This document shows, one piece after another, positions 9,302 to 17,622 of a stretch of DNA of 64,000 bases. This stretch comes from a candidate division FCPU426 bacterium. Lineage in GTDB: Bacteria; Oederibacteriota; Muellerivitia; Muellerivitales; Muellerivitaceae. The notes under the pieces were generated by a model. That model saw only the letters and a list, made by a program, of their open reading frames with translations, was not told the origin of the DNA and did not search any database. Position numbers and translations under genes: made by a program. The first letter of the stretch is position 1; each line of letters opens with the position of its first letter. The stretch spans positions 33,032 through 97,031 of the forward strand of contig PLFD01000016.1 in the NCBI GenBank assembly GCA_003136635.1, given 5' to 3'.

Positions 9302-9964
9302 ATGAATACCCTTACGAAAAGCACCCTCAAAATTAACGAGATTTATCTAAGCGTTCAGGGCGAATCGACCTGGACGGGATTACCCTGTGTTTTTGTCCGC
9401 CTGACTGGTTGTTCACTTCGCTGTTCTTGGTGCGATACGGCCTATGCGTTTCATGAGGGGTCGGACAACGATTTGGACAAAATCCTCGCGACGATAGACA
9501 GTTATGGCATCCGGTTAGTGGAAATAACCGGTGGGGAACCTTTGGAGCAAGAGGGAGTTTATCCTTTAATGGAAGCTCTTCTGGCGAAAGGATATCAAGT
9601 GCTTCTGGAAACAAGCGGCGCGGTGGATGTAGGCCGGGTTCCTCCAAAAGTTGTGAAAATTGTGGACGTGAAATGCCCCGGGTCTGGCGAGGAAGCCCGG
9701 AATTTATGGGGCAATTTTGAAAAGCTAACGGCCCATCAGGACGAGATTAAGTTTGTGATTAAAGACCGGGAAGATTACGATTACGCAAAAGAAATTATTC
9801 AGAAGCACCGATTGACGGGAAAGTTTACGCTGCTTTTTTCGTCCGCTTTTGAGCATTTAAAACCTTCGGACTTGGCTGAGTGGATTACAGCCGACCGGCT
9901 ACCCGTAAGGTTTCAGCTTCAACTGCATAAATATGTTTGGCCTGACGACACGAAGGGAAGATAA
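9302..9964 (+). CDS. queE: 7-carboxy-7-deazaguanine synthase
   Basis: 220 residues. Radical SAM enzyme converting carboxytetrahydropterin to 7-carboxy-7-deazaguanine on the way to queuosine. The cluster-binding motif is [10 protein letters not shown] (CX3CX2C, about residues 34-41) in [40 protein letters not shown] precedes it in the usual place, and the SAM-binding [10 protein letters not shown] follows. The gene is five bases upstream of queC, which uses its product. Length and order are normal. Confidence 0.95.
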   Translation: MNTLTKSTLKINEIYLSVQGESTWTGLPCVFVRLTGCSLRCSWCDTAYAFHEGSDNDLDKILATIDSYGIRLVEITGGEPLEQEGVYPLMEALLAKGYQVLLETSGAVDVGRVPPKVVKIVDVKCPGSGEEARNLWGNFEKLTAHQDEIKFVIKDREDYDYAKEIIQKHRLTGKFTLLFSSAFEHLKPSDLAEWITADRLPVRFQLQLHKYVWPDDTKGR

Positions 9965-9969
9965 AGTTA

Positions 9970-10659
9970 ATGGATAAGAAAAAAGCGGTTGTTCTGGTTT
10001 CGGGCGGCTTGGACTCAACCACCTGCCTGGCGCTCGCTCAAAAACAGGGTTTCGAGCTTTATGCTTTGACCCTTTTTTACGGTCAAAGACACAAAGTAGA
10101 GCTGAAAGCCGCGCGCAAAGTTTCTAAAGCTTACGGCGTCCGCCGTCATCTGGAACTGGAAGTGCCTTTAACCGCTTTCGGCGGGTCGGCCCTTACGGAC
10201 AAAAAAATAAAAGTGCCCAAACAGTCAACGGTTCAAGCCATTGGCAAAGGGATTCCCTCCACTTATGTGCCGGCTCGCAACACGGTTTTTCTTTCTTTGG
10301 CGTTGGCCTGGGCTGAGGTTTTGGAAGCCGAACATATTTTTATCGGGGTAAACGCGCTGGATTACAGCGGTTATCCCGACTGCCGACCAGAGTTTATACA
10401 GGCTTTCGAACGGTTGGCAAAATTGGCCACGAAGAAGGGTGTCGAGGGAAAATGGAAGTTGAAAATTCACACGCCTCTCATCCGGATGAGCAAAGCGCAA
10501 ATTATTAAGACCGGATTGAAGTTAAAAGTAAATTACGGTTTGACTCACTCTTGTTATGACCCTAAGCTCAACGGCGGTTCCTGCGGGCGCTGCGATTCTT
10601 GTCTTTTGAGGTCGAAAGGGTTCCAAGAGACGGGGATAGCGGATCCACTTCGGGGTTGA
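9970..10659 (+). CDS. queC: 7-cyano-7-deazaguanine synthase
   Basis: 229 residues. ATP-dependent conversion of the QueE product to preQ0. The PP-loop is [16 protein letters not shown] (residues 8-23) and the zinc site is formed by the C-terminal Cys cluster in [20 protein letters not shown] (about 194-212). [21 protein letters not shown] is the conserved central segment. It forms a two-gene operon with queE. queD and queF are not in the window. Confidence 0.96.
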   Translation: MDKKKAVVLVSGGLDSTTCLALAQKQGFELYALTLFYGQRHKVELKAARKVSKAYGVRRHLELEVPLTAFGGSALTDKKIKVPKQSTVQAIGKGIPSTYVPARNTVFLSLALAWAEVLEAEHIFIGVNALDYSGYPDCRPEFIQAFERLAKLATKKGVEGKWKLKIHTPLIRMSKAQIIKTGLKLKVNYGLTHSCYDPKLNGGSCGRCDSCLLRSKGFQETGIADPLRG

Positions 10660-10711
10660 AACAGCTGTTCAACCTAACTATTCTGAATCCAATTCGAGTG
10701 ATGGAATCCCT

Positions 10712-11725
10712 TTGTACTCACTGATGAAACGATTGCTTTTCTTGTTAGAGCCTGAAACCGCCCACCGGATGGCATTAGGGTCGCTCCGGATTTTAGAACC
10801 CATTCTTCCTCTTTTTTCCTCCGCTTTAAGGGTTTCAGACCCTCGGTTAGAAACAACCGTGTTTGGTTTGAAATTTCCTAATCCTATTGGGCTGGCCGCG
10901 GGATTGGATAAAAAGGGTCAATTGCCCATGGCCTGGCAGGAGGTGGGGTTTGGCTTCGCCGAACTGGGAACCTTCACCGCTAAAGCTCAAAGCGGCAACC
11001 TGGCCCCCCGGGTTTTTCGCTATCCCGGCCAAAATGCCATTATCAACAAAATGGGTTTTCCGAACCCGGGCGCTGAGGAAGCGGCGCAAAGCTTAAAGGA
11101 ATTGAAGGAAGCGGGCCACTGGCCTTCTATTCCCATTGGCATCAACATCGGCAAAAGTAAAATAACCCCTCTGGAAGGGGCGGTGGACGATTATTTGGAA
11201 TCGTTAACCCATTTGAAACCCTATGCGGATTATTTCGCGATCAATGTCAGTTCTCCCAATACACCGGGGCTTCGAAAGCTTCAGGAAGCCAAACCGCTTA
11301 AAAAGCTTTTGACGGCATTGGTCAAAGAAGCGAAAGGAAAGCCCGTTTTACTGAAGTTGGCTCCCGATCTGGAAGAGAAGCCTTTAAAAGAAGCGGTTTC
11401 CGCGGCGCTGAGCGCGGGTTGCGTGGGATTGATCGCCACCAACACAACCCTTTCGCGGGCGGGGTTGCCGTCCGGAAAATATCCCGATGGCGGATTATCA
11501 GGTCAGCCTCTCAAGAAAATGGCGACAAAGGTTCTGAAATCACTTTCCCTCTTTACGAAGGGAAAAGTTCCGTTGGTGGCTGTGGGAGGAATTTTTACCG
11601 CGCAAGATGTTCGGGAGAAATTAGACGCGGGCGCCAGCCTGGTGCAAGTTTATACAGGCTATATTTACGAGGGTCCCTGTTTACCGGCCCGTCTTTGCAA
11701 AGGTTTATTGAAAGAAGAGAAATGA
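10712..11725 (+). CDS. pyrD: dihydroorotate dehydrogenase (quinone), class 2
   Basis: 337 residues. Membrane-associated flavoenzyme oxidising dihydroorotate to orotate with quinone. The N-terminal helix (MYSLMKRLLFLLEPETAHRM) is the class 2 membrane-association extension; the TTG start keeps this family pattern, while an internal ATG at 10724 is the alternative. PNPIGLAAGLDKKG, the active-site segment NVSSPNTPGLR (catalytic Ser, about 180), LLKLAPDL and VAVGGIFTAQDVREKLDAGA are all present. The stop overlaps the lipoprotein gene (ATGA). It belongs to the pyrimidine set dispersed across the first 14 kb. Confidence 0.95.
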   Translation: MYSLMKRLLFLLEPETAHRMALGSLRILEPILPLFSSALRVSDPRLETTVFGLKFPNPIGLAAGLDKKGQLPMAWQEVGFGFAELGTFTAKAQSGNLAPRVFRYPGQNAIINKMGFPNPGAEEAAQSLKELKEAGHWPSIPIGINIGKSKITPLEGAVDDYLESLTHLKPYADYFAINVSSPNTPGLRKLQEAKPLKKLLTALVKEAKGKPVLLKLAPDLEEKPLKEAVSAALSAGCVGLIATNTTLSRAGLPSGKYPDGGLSGQPLKKMATKVLKSLSLFTKGKVPLVAVGGIFTAQDVREKLDAGASLVQVYTGYIYEGPCLPARLCKGLLKEEK

Positions 11726-12207
11726 AAAATAATATTTTAAAATTGGCCGTCTTCTTGGGATTCATTGGGCTGGCCGGTTGCGTTCCAATCCGTCAAGCCG
11801 TTCCTTCTGGCCGGGGGATTGTGGAATCCCGTCCCAACTCAAATGTTCAATATGAAAGCCCGGATGATTTTAAAAATTTAGGGCCGGATGCCTGGAAAAA
11901 CGAGATGGAAGGAATCGGATCCTGGTATGGATCAGATTTTGACGGGAAGCTAACTTCCAGCGGGGAAATTTACGATATGTACGCTTTTACCGCGGCGCAC
12001 AAGACTCTTCCCCTGGGTACGGTAGTTACGGTTAATAATTTGGATAACGGTAAAAGTGTTCAAGTGAAGATCAATGACCGGGGGCCTTATGTGACGGGCC
12101 GGATTATTGATCTGTCCAAGGCGGCGGCTGAAGCGGTCGGTATCAGTACGACCGGTACGGCTCACGTGAGATTGGAAATTGTCCAATGGCCCCAAAACTC
12201 AAAATAG
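11722..12207 (+). CDS. rlpA: RlpA-like double-psi beta-barrel lipoprotein
   Basis: 161 residues from the ATG overlapping the pyrD stop (the frame is open further upstream, but that would be inside pyrD). A lipoprotein signal ends in GLAGC (Cys about 20). The DPBB domain is seen in GIGSWYGSDFDGKLTSSGE, AAHKTLPLGTVVTVNN and VKINDRGPYVTGRIIDLS, the latter with the conserved NDRGP. RlpA proteins are outer-membrane-anchored lytic transglycosylases acting on denuded septal glycan. There is no C-terminal SPOR domain, so it is the short form and may not be recruited to the septum by glycan binding. Confidence 0.88.
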   Translation: MKNNILKLAVFLGFIGLAGCVPIRQAVPSGRGIVESRPNSNVQYESPDDFKNLGPDAWKNEMEGIGSWYGSDFDGKLTSSGEIYDMYAFTAAHKTLPLGTVVTVNNLDNGKSVQVKINDRGPYVTGRIIDLSKAAAEAVGISTTGTAHVRLEIVQWPQNSK

Positions 12208-12384
12208 ACTGGGTTGAGTGATGGTTTGTTTCAACCGGTTTGTCATTTTCGGTATTTCAATCAGACAATTTTGACAATAGTACCAACCCGCGTGGTTGAA
12301 AATGGTTTGGTTTAACAAACCTTGTGTTTTACAAAAGTCACAGATAAGGATAACGGGAACGTTTTTAACGCTATCGGGGCTCAT
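12199..12384 (-). CDS. small zinc-ribbon-like protein
   Basis: 61 residues on the minus strand, its tail overlapping rlpA by nine bases. Two CxxC knuckles (CDFC at residues 15-18 and CQNC at 37-40) separated by 18 residues suggest one treble-clef or rubredoxin-like zinc site. A good ribosome site (AGAGGA) sits six bases before the ATG, which supports a real gene in spite of its size. Family not recognised; small zinc ribbons of this kind usually act in protein or nucleic-acid contacts. Confidence 0.6.
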   Translation of the reverse strand: MSPDSVKNVPVILICDFCKTQGLLNQTIFNHAGWYYCQNCLIEIPKMTNRLKQTITQPSLF

Positions 12385-12526
12385 GAGAATCCTCTTTCAA
12401 TTTATTTGGGTCACTTTAAGCCGAACTGATTAAATAACTGTAACCTTCGTAAAAACCTTTCGTTACAATGAGTTTGCGTTTAAATCGATTGAATTTTGGT
12501 AAACCAAAGCTTTTGAACAGGTGTTT

Positions 12527-13357
12527 ATGACGTCTTTTTCCGAGAAATTGAAATCGGCCATTCAGCGCACCGGCGGTTGTCTCTGTGTGGGTTTGGACGT
12601 GGATTTGGCCAAGCTGCCCGCCGGGTTGTCCAGGGATTCCCAGGGCGCTTTGACTTTCTGCCAAGCGGTTATCGAAGCCACAAAGGACATCACCGCCGCC
12701 TATAAACCCAATCTGGCTTTCTTTGAATCCCTGGGAGCCGAGGGATTTCGAATTCTAGAGAAAATACGCGCTTCGATTCCGGACAACGCGATTGTGATCA
12801 TGGACGCCAAGCGGGGCGATATTGGCAATACCTCGCAGGCCTACGCCAAAGCCTTTTATGAAAACCTTAAATCCGATTCAGTCACTCTTTCGCCCTATAT
12901 GGGCAAGGATTCGGTAGAACCTTTTTTGGATTATCCCGGAACATGCTCTTTTGTGCTCTGTCTGACGTCTAATCCTTCATCGTCCGATTTCCAACTTCAG
13001 ACCCTTCAAAATGGACAAAAGCTTTATGAATGGGTGGCTCAAACAGCGATTGGTTGGGAAAAGGGTAAAAATGGCGAAGTGGGGCTGGTGGTAGGCGCAA
13101 CCCAGACTCAATACCTGAAAGATTTGCGAAAATTGGCGCCCGACACGGTTTTTCTGGTGCCAGGAGTCGGAACCCAGGGTGGCGATCTGCCGGGTGTTTT
13201 GAAAGAAGGCCGGGCCGGGAATGGTTATGGAATCCTAGTGAATGTTTCCCGCCAAGTGTTATATGCTTCATCGGGCTCGGATTACGCCCTAGCGTCCCGC
13301 CGTGAGGCTCAGAAACTGGTGGATGAAATGAAACCTTACTTTCGAGGAGTTTCATGA
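12527..13357 (+). CDS. pyrF: orotidine 5'-phosphate decarboxylase, type 2
   Basis: 276 residues from ATG 12527; a GTG two codons upstream (12521) is also possible. Decarboxylates OMP to UMP, the last step of the pathway. The catalytic segment MDAKRGDIGNTSQAYAKA (about residues 87-104) is of the type 2 (long, about 270-residue) form; CVGLDVDLAKLP near the N-terminus and LVPGVGTQGGD near the C-terminus are typical. The stop overlaps the pyrE start (ATGA). Possible promoter with TACAAT at 12461-12466. Confidence 0.95.
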   Translation: MTSFSEKLKSAIQRTGGCLCVGLDVDLAKLPAGLSRDSQGALTFCQAVIEATKDITAAYKPNLAFFESLGAEGFRILEKIRASIPDNAIVIMDAKRGDIGNTSQAYAKAFYENLKSDSVTLSPYMGKDSVEPFLDYPGTCSFVLCLTSNPSSSDFQLQTLQNGQKLYEWVAQTAIGWEKGKNGEVGLVVGATQTQYLKDLRKLAPDTVFLVPGVGTQGGDLPGVLKEGRAGNGYGILVNVSRQVLYASSGSDYALASRREAQKLVDEMKPYFRGVS

Positions 13358-13935
13358 CAAACGATGAAGTCATTAAAGCTTATGAAGAAACCCACTCTCT
13401 GCTCAAGGGGCATTTTCGATTGTCTTCCGGCCGTCACAGCGACCGTTATTTGCAATCGGCGCTAGTTCTTCAATATCCCTGGGTGGCCGAAAAACTTTGC
13501 GCCGCGCTGGCCGAACTGGTGAAACCGCTGAACCCCCAGACGATTGTTTCTCCCGCGCTGGGTGGTCTGATTGTGGGACAGGAACTAGCCCGTGCTTTAA
13601 AGGTGAAGGCCATTTTTACCGAACGCAATAAAGAAACCGACGAGATGGAGCTGCGCCGCGGTTTCCAGGTGGAAAAAGGCGAAAAGATTTTCGCGGTGGA
13701 AGATATCATCACCACGGGTAAATCGGTTAAGGAATCCATTGAGGTCGTCCGCGGTTTAGGTGCCGAAGTGGTCGGGGTGGGATGTTTAATTGACCGCAGC
13801 GGTGGAACCAGCCATTTCGATGTTCCTGTGAAAGCTTTGTCTTCGTTGAAGGTCGAGAGCTGGGAAGAGAAAGATTGTCCGCTTTGTAAACAGGGATCGC
13901 CGGTAACCAAGCCCGGTTCCCGCGCGAAATTTTGA
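13354..13935 (+). CDS. pyrE: orotate phosphoribosyltransferase
   Basis: 193 residues. Joins orotate and PRPP to OMP. The PRPP-binding motif is FAVEDIITTGKSVKESI (about residues 115-130), with SPALGGLIVGQELAR and FTERNK upstream as expected. Coupled to pyrF by a four-base overlap, so the last two pathway enzymes are made together. The C-terminal CPLCKQGSPV tail with CxxC is a common feature of this PyrE subgroup. Confidence 0.95.
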   Translation: MTNDEVIKAYEETHSLLKGHFRLSSGRHSDRYLQSALVLQYPWVAEKLCAALAELVKPLNPQTIVSPALGGLIVGQELARALKVKAIFTERNKETDEMELRRGFQVEKGEKIFAVEDIITTGKSVKESIEVVRGLGAEVVGVGCLIDRSGGTSHFDVPVKALSSLKVESWEEKDCPLCKQGSPVTKPGSRAKF

Positions 13936-13942
13936 GGTGAAA

Positions 13943-14212
13943 ATGGCTGACTCGAAGACGATTAAAAAACAAAACCACCAGGTTTCATTCGAAGAGTATT
14001 TTTACGCGAATTTGTATTTTTGGGGTTTGCTCATTATTGTGGCGGTCATCAGCTATTTTGTCTGCGGCGCGGTTTGGGACGATGTGACTTCGGGAACGAT
14101 GGAATTTATATTCGTGATTATGGGCGGCGGTTTTACTTTTGTATCGTTCCTGGATTATTTTTATGAAATCAAAATAGCCGCGCCCGCCGAAGAAATTTCC
14201 AAAGCTCGTTGA
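13943..14212 (+). CDS. small two-helix membrane protein
   Basis: 89 residues from ATG 13943, preceded by GAGGTGA seven bases after the pyrE stop. Two hydrophobic segments (about residues 28-46, YFWGLLIIVAVISYFVCGAVW, and 56-74, FIFVIMGGGFTFVSFLDYF) with polar ends; the N-terminus is charged. No family recognised. Close spacing puts it in the pyrF-pyrE operon, although a role in pyrimidine metabolism is not implied. Confidence 0.65.
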   Translation: MADSKTIKKQNHQVSFEEYFYANLYFWGLLIIVAVISYFVCGAVWDDVTSGTMEFIFVIMGGGFTFVSFLDYFYEIKIAAPAEEISKAR

Positions 14213-14245
14213 AAACTTTTTTACTTTCTCTACATAGGACGGTGT

Positions 14246-15271
14246 ATGAAAATTAAGTCTTTTTACTTAAGAGTTTTGGCCGGCTTTTTGGCTCTGACGA
14301 TGATTTTTACACCTGGAATGATGGGAATTGTTTTGGCCCAGGACGCCGCACAGACTCCGACAGCCGCCTCAGATGATGAAATTCAAACCATTCAGCAGTT
14401 GGCTAAAGCGGGCTATCTGGGCGATAAAAAAGATTACTATCTCTCCAGTCAAACCCTGACCGAAGACGACATTACGAACGCTATTGTTAAAGCGGATGAT
14501 GAGGTGATGGCGGCGGACCTTAATCAGGTCAAGGCAGGTAACAGTTCTTTTCAAGTTTCGGATCTTCAATCCTTGCTGGATCTGGTTAAGGATAAGTCCG
14601 CGGATATTCGGGCCAAGAAAGTCTCGGCCTGGAAGCTGGAAAATCGCCTGAATAAAATGATAGCCATTCTGTCCGGGGCCTCCTCCACACCAAGTGCCAC
14701 TGAGGTTGTGTCTCCCCCTGCGGCGGTCATTCCGGTTCCGACGGATACGGCTGTTCCGGCGACGCCCACAGCCACTCCCGTACCCGGTCCCAGCCGTCAG
14801 GAATTCAGCGATTTGAAAGACTCATTTAAGTCCCTGAACGACAAACTTTCATCTGTGCAAAATGATTTCGATAAGAAAGCCGAGGCGATTCAGGATGTCC
14901 AAAAGAATAACGCGGATATCCAGTCGACGAACGCGGACATTCAGGAGCAGTTAAAACTGGTTAAAAAGCTTTTGGACCGGGTTCAGGATGATCTGGCGAA
15001 ATCGGAAGAGCGGATGGGCGGGGTAGAGAAAAAGGTTGAAGATAAAATGGTCACGGATACCGAAATGCAGCAAGAAATGACGGTTATGCACAAGGATGTC
15101 AGGGATGATACGGAAGACATCAGTGTTTTGAAGGAAGAAGTAGCGAAGCTGGATAAGACGGATGTAGGTCCTCGAAACGCGGTAGACGATTTTTTAAGCT
15201 CGAAGTGGCTTCCGGGTGCCGCTCTGGCTTTGGGGTTGACGGCTTTAACGGTTTCACTAGTCCGTAAATAA
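14246..15271 (+). CDS. secreted coiled-coil protein with C-terminal membrane anchor
   Basis: 341 residues. Signal peptide of about 31 residues ending VLAQ; an alpha-helical N-terminal region; a Pro/Thr-rich linker (about 145-180, TATPVPGPS); a long coiled coil (about 185-300) with heptads such as LKDSFKSLNDKLSSVQNDF and LKLVKKLLDRVQDDL; and a final hydrophobic helix (LPGAALALGLTALTVSLVRK). It therefore probably spans the periplasm from an inner-membrane tail. The Thr-Pro linker recalls the stalks of other secreted proteins in this genome. No family recognised. Confidence 0.7.
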   Translation: MKIKSFYLRVLAGFLALTMIFTPGMMGIVLAQDAAQTPTAASDDEIQTIQQLAKAGYLGDKKDYYLSSQTLTEDDITNAIVKADDEVMAADLNQVKAGNSSFQVSDLQSLLDLVKDKSADIRAKKVSAWKLENRLNKMIAILSGASSTPSATEVVSPPAAVIPVPTDTAVPATPTATPVPGPSRQEFSDLKDSFKSLNDKLSSVQNDFDKKAEAIQDVQKNNADIQSTNADIQEQLKLVKKLLDRVQDDLAKSEERMGGVEKKVEDKMVTDTEMQQEMTVMHKDVRDDTEDISVLKEEVAKLDKTDVGPRNAVDDFLSSKWLPGAALALGLTALTVSLVRK

Positions 15272-15280
15272 GGAGGCGTT

Positions 15281-15940
15281 ATGTTTTTGAGTCACTATGC
15301 GGCGGGATTGGCGGCAAAAAAGTGGGCTCCCAAGATATCTTTAGGCATCCTCTTTCTGGCCGCTGTCGGGTTGGATCTGCTTTGGTCGTTTTTTCTTATC
15401 TTTGGCTGGGAAAGCGTCAGAATCATCCCGGGTATCACTAAAGTCATACCAATTGATTTTACGGATTATTCTTTGAGCCACAGTCTGGTGATGGCATTGG
15501 CCTGGGCTGTTTTATTCGGTTTGATCTCTTTAATTCTCACCAAAAATGAAAAGATTTCTTTGGTATTAGCCGGGCTGGTTGTCAGCAACTGGCTGTTAAA
15601 TATGTTATTTCATCACACGGATATGTATTTATTGCCTGCGTCGGATCCAGGGAGCGCGAAGTGGGGATTGGGGCTGTGGAACTCTACCGTTGGATCGGTC
15701 ATGGTTGAATTAGTCCTTTTCGCGGCCGGGCTTTGGGTTTATCTCAAGTTCACTAAAGCGGGTGATGTGGCGGGCAAATGGGGTCTTTGGATTTTGTGCG
15801 GTACTTTAGCGGCTGTTTTCGTCCTTATTTTCAACCTTCCTATTCCCTCCAACGTGGGTTGGGTGGCTGTGGCGGGGCAAATTCAGCTCCTCTTTGTCGC
15901 CTGGGGTTTTTGGCTGGATGATCATCGGAAGTCTATTTGA
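15281..15940 (+). CDS. polytopic membrane protein, DUF457/YdjM-like
   Basis: 219 residues with about six hydrophobic segments, starting after an ideal AAGGAGG site. The N-terminus MFLSHYAAGLAAKKWAP, the DLLWSF segment at the second helix and DYSLSHSL about residue 65 keep the His/Asp pattern of the YdjM/DUF457 family of putative membrane-bound metal-dependent hydrolases. A HHTD motif lies about residue 112. Substrate unknown. Its stop overlaps the TTG of the acetyltransferase gene. Confidence 0.6.
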   Translation: MFLSHYAAGLAAKKWAPKISLGILFLAAVGLDLLWSFFLIFGWESVRIIPGITKVIPIDFTDYSLSHSLVMALAWAVLFGLISLILTKNEKISLVLAGLVVSNWLLNMLFHHTDMYLLPASDPGSAKWGLGLWNSTVGSVMVELVLFAAGLWVYLKFTKAGDVAGKWGLWILCGTLAAVFVLIFNLPIPSNVGWVAVAGQIQLLFVAWGFWLDDHRKSI

Positions 15941-16386
15941 GGCGAACTATCCCATTCAAAATAAGGGTTTTTCAAAAAAAAGATAAGACCGCCTTACCGC
16001 TGTTATTTAAATCTTGCTTCTCCCACCAACCCTTTCTGGAAAAATGGACCTTACCAGCGGCTCAAAAACGGGTTTCCCAAATTCTCGCTGATCCTCAGGT
16101 TGTGGGGTGGGTTGCCACGGTGTTTAGCACTCCGGTTGGATTCTCCTTTTTGCAAGTCAGGCAGGGCGCCCAAGAATCTTACGGGGAGCTTTTGGAAACC
16201 GCGGTCCACCCTTATTTTCAAAACCAGGGCATTGAACAAGCGCTTTTAAAATCCGTCCGACAATTTCAAAAGCATCAAAAGATTAAAAATGTGATGGTTT
16301 TGGCTTTTCGCGGTAAGCATGAAAAGCTTTTTAAAAGCAGTGGATGGTTGAAGTCCAAACGAAGCGTTGTTTACGTCTCGCGATAA
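15937..16386 (+). CDS. GNAT-family acetyltransferase
   Basis: 149 residues, TTG start overlapping the upstream stop. The fold is indicated by the N-terminal IRVFQKKDKTALPLLF, the central VGFSFLQVRQG strand and the motif A region LLETAVHPYFQNQGIEQALL, where the usual R/QxxGxG/A pyrophosphate loop is present only as QNQGIEQA. It is therefore a divergent member; acetyl-CoA binding is probable but the substrate is not predictable. Last gene before a 284-base non-coding region. Confidence 0.6.
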   Translation: MRRTIPFKIRVFQKKDKTALPLLFKSCFSHQPFLEKWTLPAAQKRVSQILADPQVVGWVATVFSTPVGFSFLQVRQGAQESYGELLETAVHPYFQNQGIEQALLKSVRQFQKHQKIKNVMVLAFRGKHEKLFKSSGWLKSKRSVVYVSR

Positions 16387-16455
16387 TGTGTTAGTTTTGT
16401 CTTGGTTGGGGTAAGTCTAAGTACAGATTGGTTTTAACCCACTTAGGTCATTTCT

Positions 16456-16471
16456 ACAATTTTGTAATTGT
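16456..16471. promoter_or_regulatory. inverted repeat, possible enhancer site
   Basis: ACAATT-TTGT-AATTGT, a 6-bp perfect palindrome with a 4-base spacer, lies about 140 bases upstream of the sigma-54 promoter at 16610, a distance typical for binding sites of sigma-54 activators. It is not the NtrC consensus. The rest of 16387-16609 is A/T-rich with no ORF seen. Confidence 0.35.
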
Positions 16472-16609
16472 TTCTACTCTGACATTGATTTCCTCCTGAC
16501 GCTTTACAAAACCTCTTTTAAAATTTCGAAAAATCAGCCAATTGCAAAGATTTTATTTTTTTAAGTCCTATCATTTTTGGAAATTCAGACAAAATTTGAT
16601 TCCTCACTT

Positions 16610-16624
16610 TGGTACAAGACTTGC
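16610..16624 (+). promoter_or_regulatory. sigma-54 promoter upstream of the PII operon
   Basis: TGGTAC-N5-TTGC: GG at 16611-16612 and GC at 16623-16624 with exactly ten bases between them, as required for -24/-12 promoters. It lies 46 bases before the 55-residue ORF and about 210 before the first PII gene. Sigma-54 control of PII genes is common in nitrogen regulation. Confidence 0.75.
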
Positions 16625-16670
16625 TTTTAGATTGCCAAGCGTCAGACTTTTTTGAGGAGTTGTCGAATCC

Positions 16671-16838
16671 ATGCAACTTTTTCCTTTATTGAACATGGTG
16701 CTCATGGTCGGAAACCCCGGTAAAGCCGTTGTAGCGCTCGTTTGCCTCCCCCTGCTCCATTTTTTCACAAAAGTATGCCGAATTTGGGGATTTGAAGCTC
16801 GTAGGACTCAATTAGTTTTAAAAAGAGAAGATAAATGA
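16671..16838 (+). CDS. 55-residue membrane protein translationally coupled to the PII gene
   Basis: ATG 16671 follows TGAGGAG by about 12 bases, and the TGA at 16836-16838 overlaps the ATG of the next gene (ATGA). The product starts MQLFPLLNMVLMVGNPG, contains one or two hydrophobic stretches (to LVCLPLLHFFTKVC, about residues 5-36) and ends in a basic tail (CRIWGFEARRTQLVLKRE). It is the first gene after the sigma-54 promoter. No family recognised. The overlap, correct spacing from the promoter and PII link argue that it is real and may dock a PII protein to the membrane or an ammonium-related partner; that role is speculation. Confidence 0.6.
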   Translation: MQLFPLLNMVLMVGNPGKAVVALVCLPLLHFFTKVCRIWGFEARRTQLVLKREDK

Positions 16839-17182
16839 TCAAAGAAATTATTGCCATCATTCGGCCGGGAAAGTGGACTGAAACGTTGGTTAAATTGGAA
16901 GAAGTGGGAGTTATTGGAGTGACCCGCCAGCGGGTTTATGGCCGGGGCAAACAGAGAGGGTTGCGGTATGGGAACGAGGATCCGACTGAAAAGGGAATCA
17001 GCTTTTTACCCAAGTGGATGGTCACGTTAGTGGTGGAGAATACCAAAATGGACGCGGTGATAGAAATCATCCTGCAAACCAACCGAACCGGTGAGATTGG
17101 GGACGGGAAAGTATTTGTTTGCCCTGTTTTGGATTCGGTTCGAATCCGGACCAATGAGAACAGGGAACACGCTTTACGCTGA
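16835..17182 (+). CDS. PII-family nitrogen regulator, NifI2-like
   Basis: 115 residues. PII fold with MIKEIIAIIRPGKWTETLV at the N-terminus, VTRQRVYGRGKQRGL leading into the T-loop, WMVTLVVEN and NRTGEIGDGKVFVCPVLDSV (the ATP-binding B and C loops). The longer T-loop (about residues 37-60) lacks the uridylylated Tyr context of GlnB/GlnK and looks like nitrogenase-associated NifI2, which acts with NifI1 to control nitrogenase activity by 2-oxoglutarate and ATP/ADP. No nif structural genes are in the window, so the target is unknown. Confidence 0.85.
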   Translation: MIKEIIAIIRPGKWTETLVKLEEVGVIGVTRQRVYGRGKQRGLRYGNEDPTEKGISFLPKWMVTLVVENTKMDAVIEIILQTNRTGEIGDGKVFVCPVLDSVRIRTNENREHALR

Positions 17183-17186
17183 TAAA

Positions 17187-17209
17187 AGAACCGTGGTTCT
17201 GGTTTTTTT
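17187..17209 (+). terminator. hairpin with T-run between the two PII genes
   Basis: AGAACC (17187-17192) pairs with GGTTCT (17195-17200), followed by GG and seven T. The loop is tight (two bases, or four if the last pair opens). It may reduce transcription of the second PII gene relative to the first; a weak attenuator rather than a full stop. Confidence 0.45.
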
Positions 17210-17266
17210 GACGGTTTATGGACGATTCAAGCGGCTTTATTAATCGAACGGTATGGGGAGAGAATT

Positions 17267-17584
17267 ATGAAAATGATCCGATGTGTAGTTCGTCCCGAAA
17301 AGGAAATTGATGTGGTGAAGAATTTGGAAAAATCGGGATTTATGGCCTTAACCAAGATGGATGTTTTGGGACGCGGCAAGCAAAAGGGAATCCGGGTTGG
17401 GTCGGCCAAGTACGACGAACTGGCCAAAACAATGCTCATGCTGGTGGTTGAAGACAAGGATTTCCCCAAAGCCATGGAAGCCTTTAAGACGGGCGCCCGG
17501 ACCGGAAACCCCGGTGACGGCAAAATTTTTGTAACCGAAGTGGAAGAAGCCATTACGATTCGCACAAGGGAGAAGGCGCTTTAA
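17267..17584 (+). CDS. PII-family nitrogen regulator, NifI1-like
   Basis: 105 residues from ATG 17267 after GGGGAGAG. MKMIRCVVRPEKEIDVV, ALTKMDVLGRGKQKGIRVG, the short T-loop with YDELAKTMLMLVVED, and RTGNPGDGKIFVTEVEEA match NifI1, the shorter partner of the nitrogenase-associated PII pair. In methanogens and other nitrogen fixers the order is nifH-nifI1-nifI2-nifD; here the NifI2-like gene comes first and nif genes are absent. Both are under the same sigma-54 promoter. Confidence 0.85.
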   Translation: MKMIRCVVRPEKEIDVVKNLEKSGFMALTKMDVLGRGKQKGIRVGSAKYDELAKTMLMLVVEDKDFPKAMEAFKTGARTGNPGDGKIFVTEVEEAITIRTREKAL

Positions 17585-17622
17585 CCGCGTTGGACGAAGA
17601 ACAGGTGATTTTCTAACCCCCG

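Noticed and set aside
10660..10669. AACAGCTGTT palindrome as a LexA-type operator
   Set aside because: A ten-base palindrome between queC and pyrD without other SOS context is not enough.
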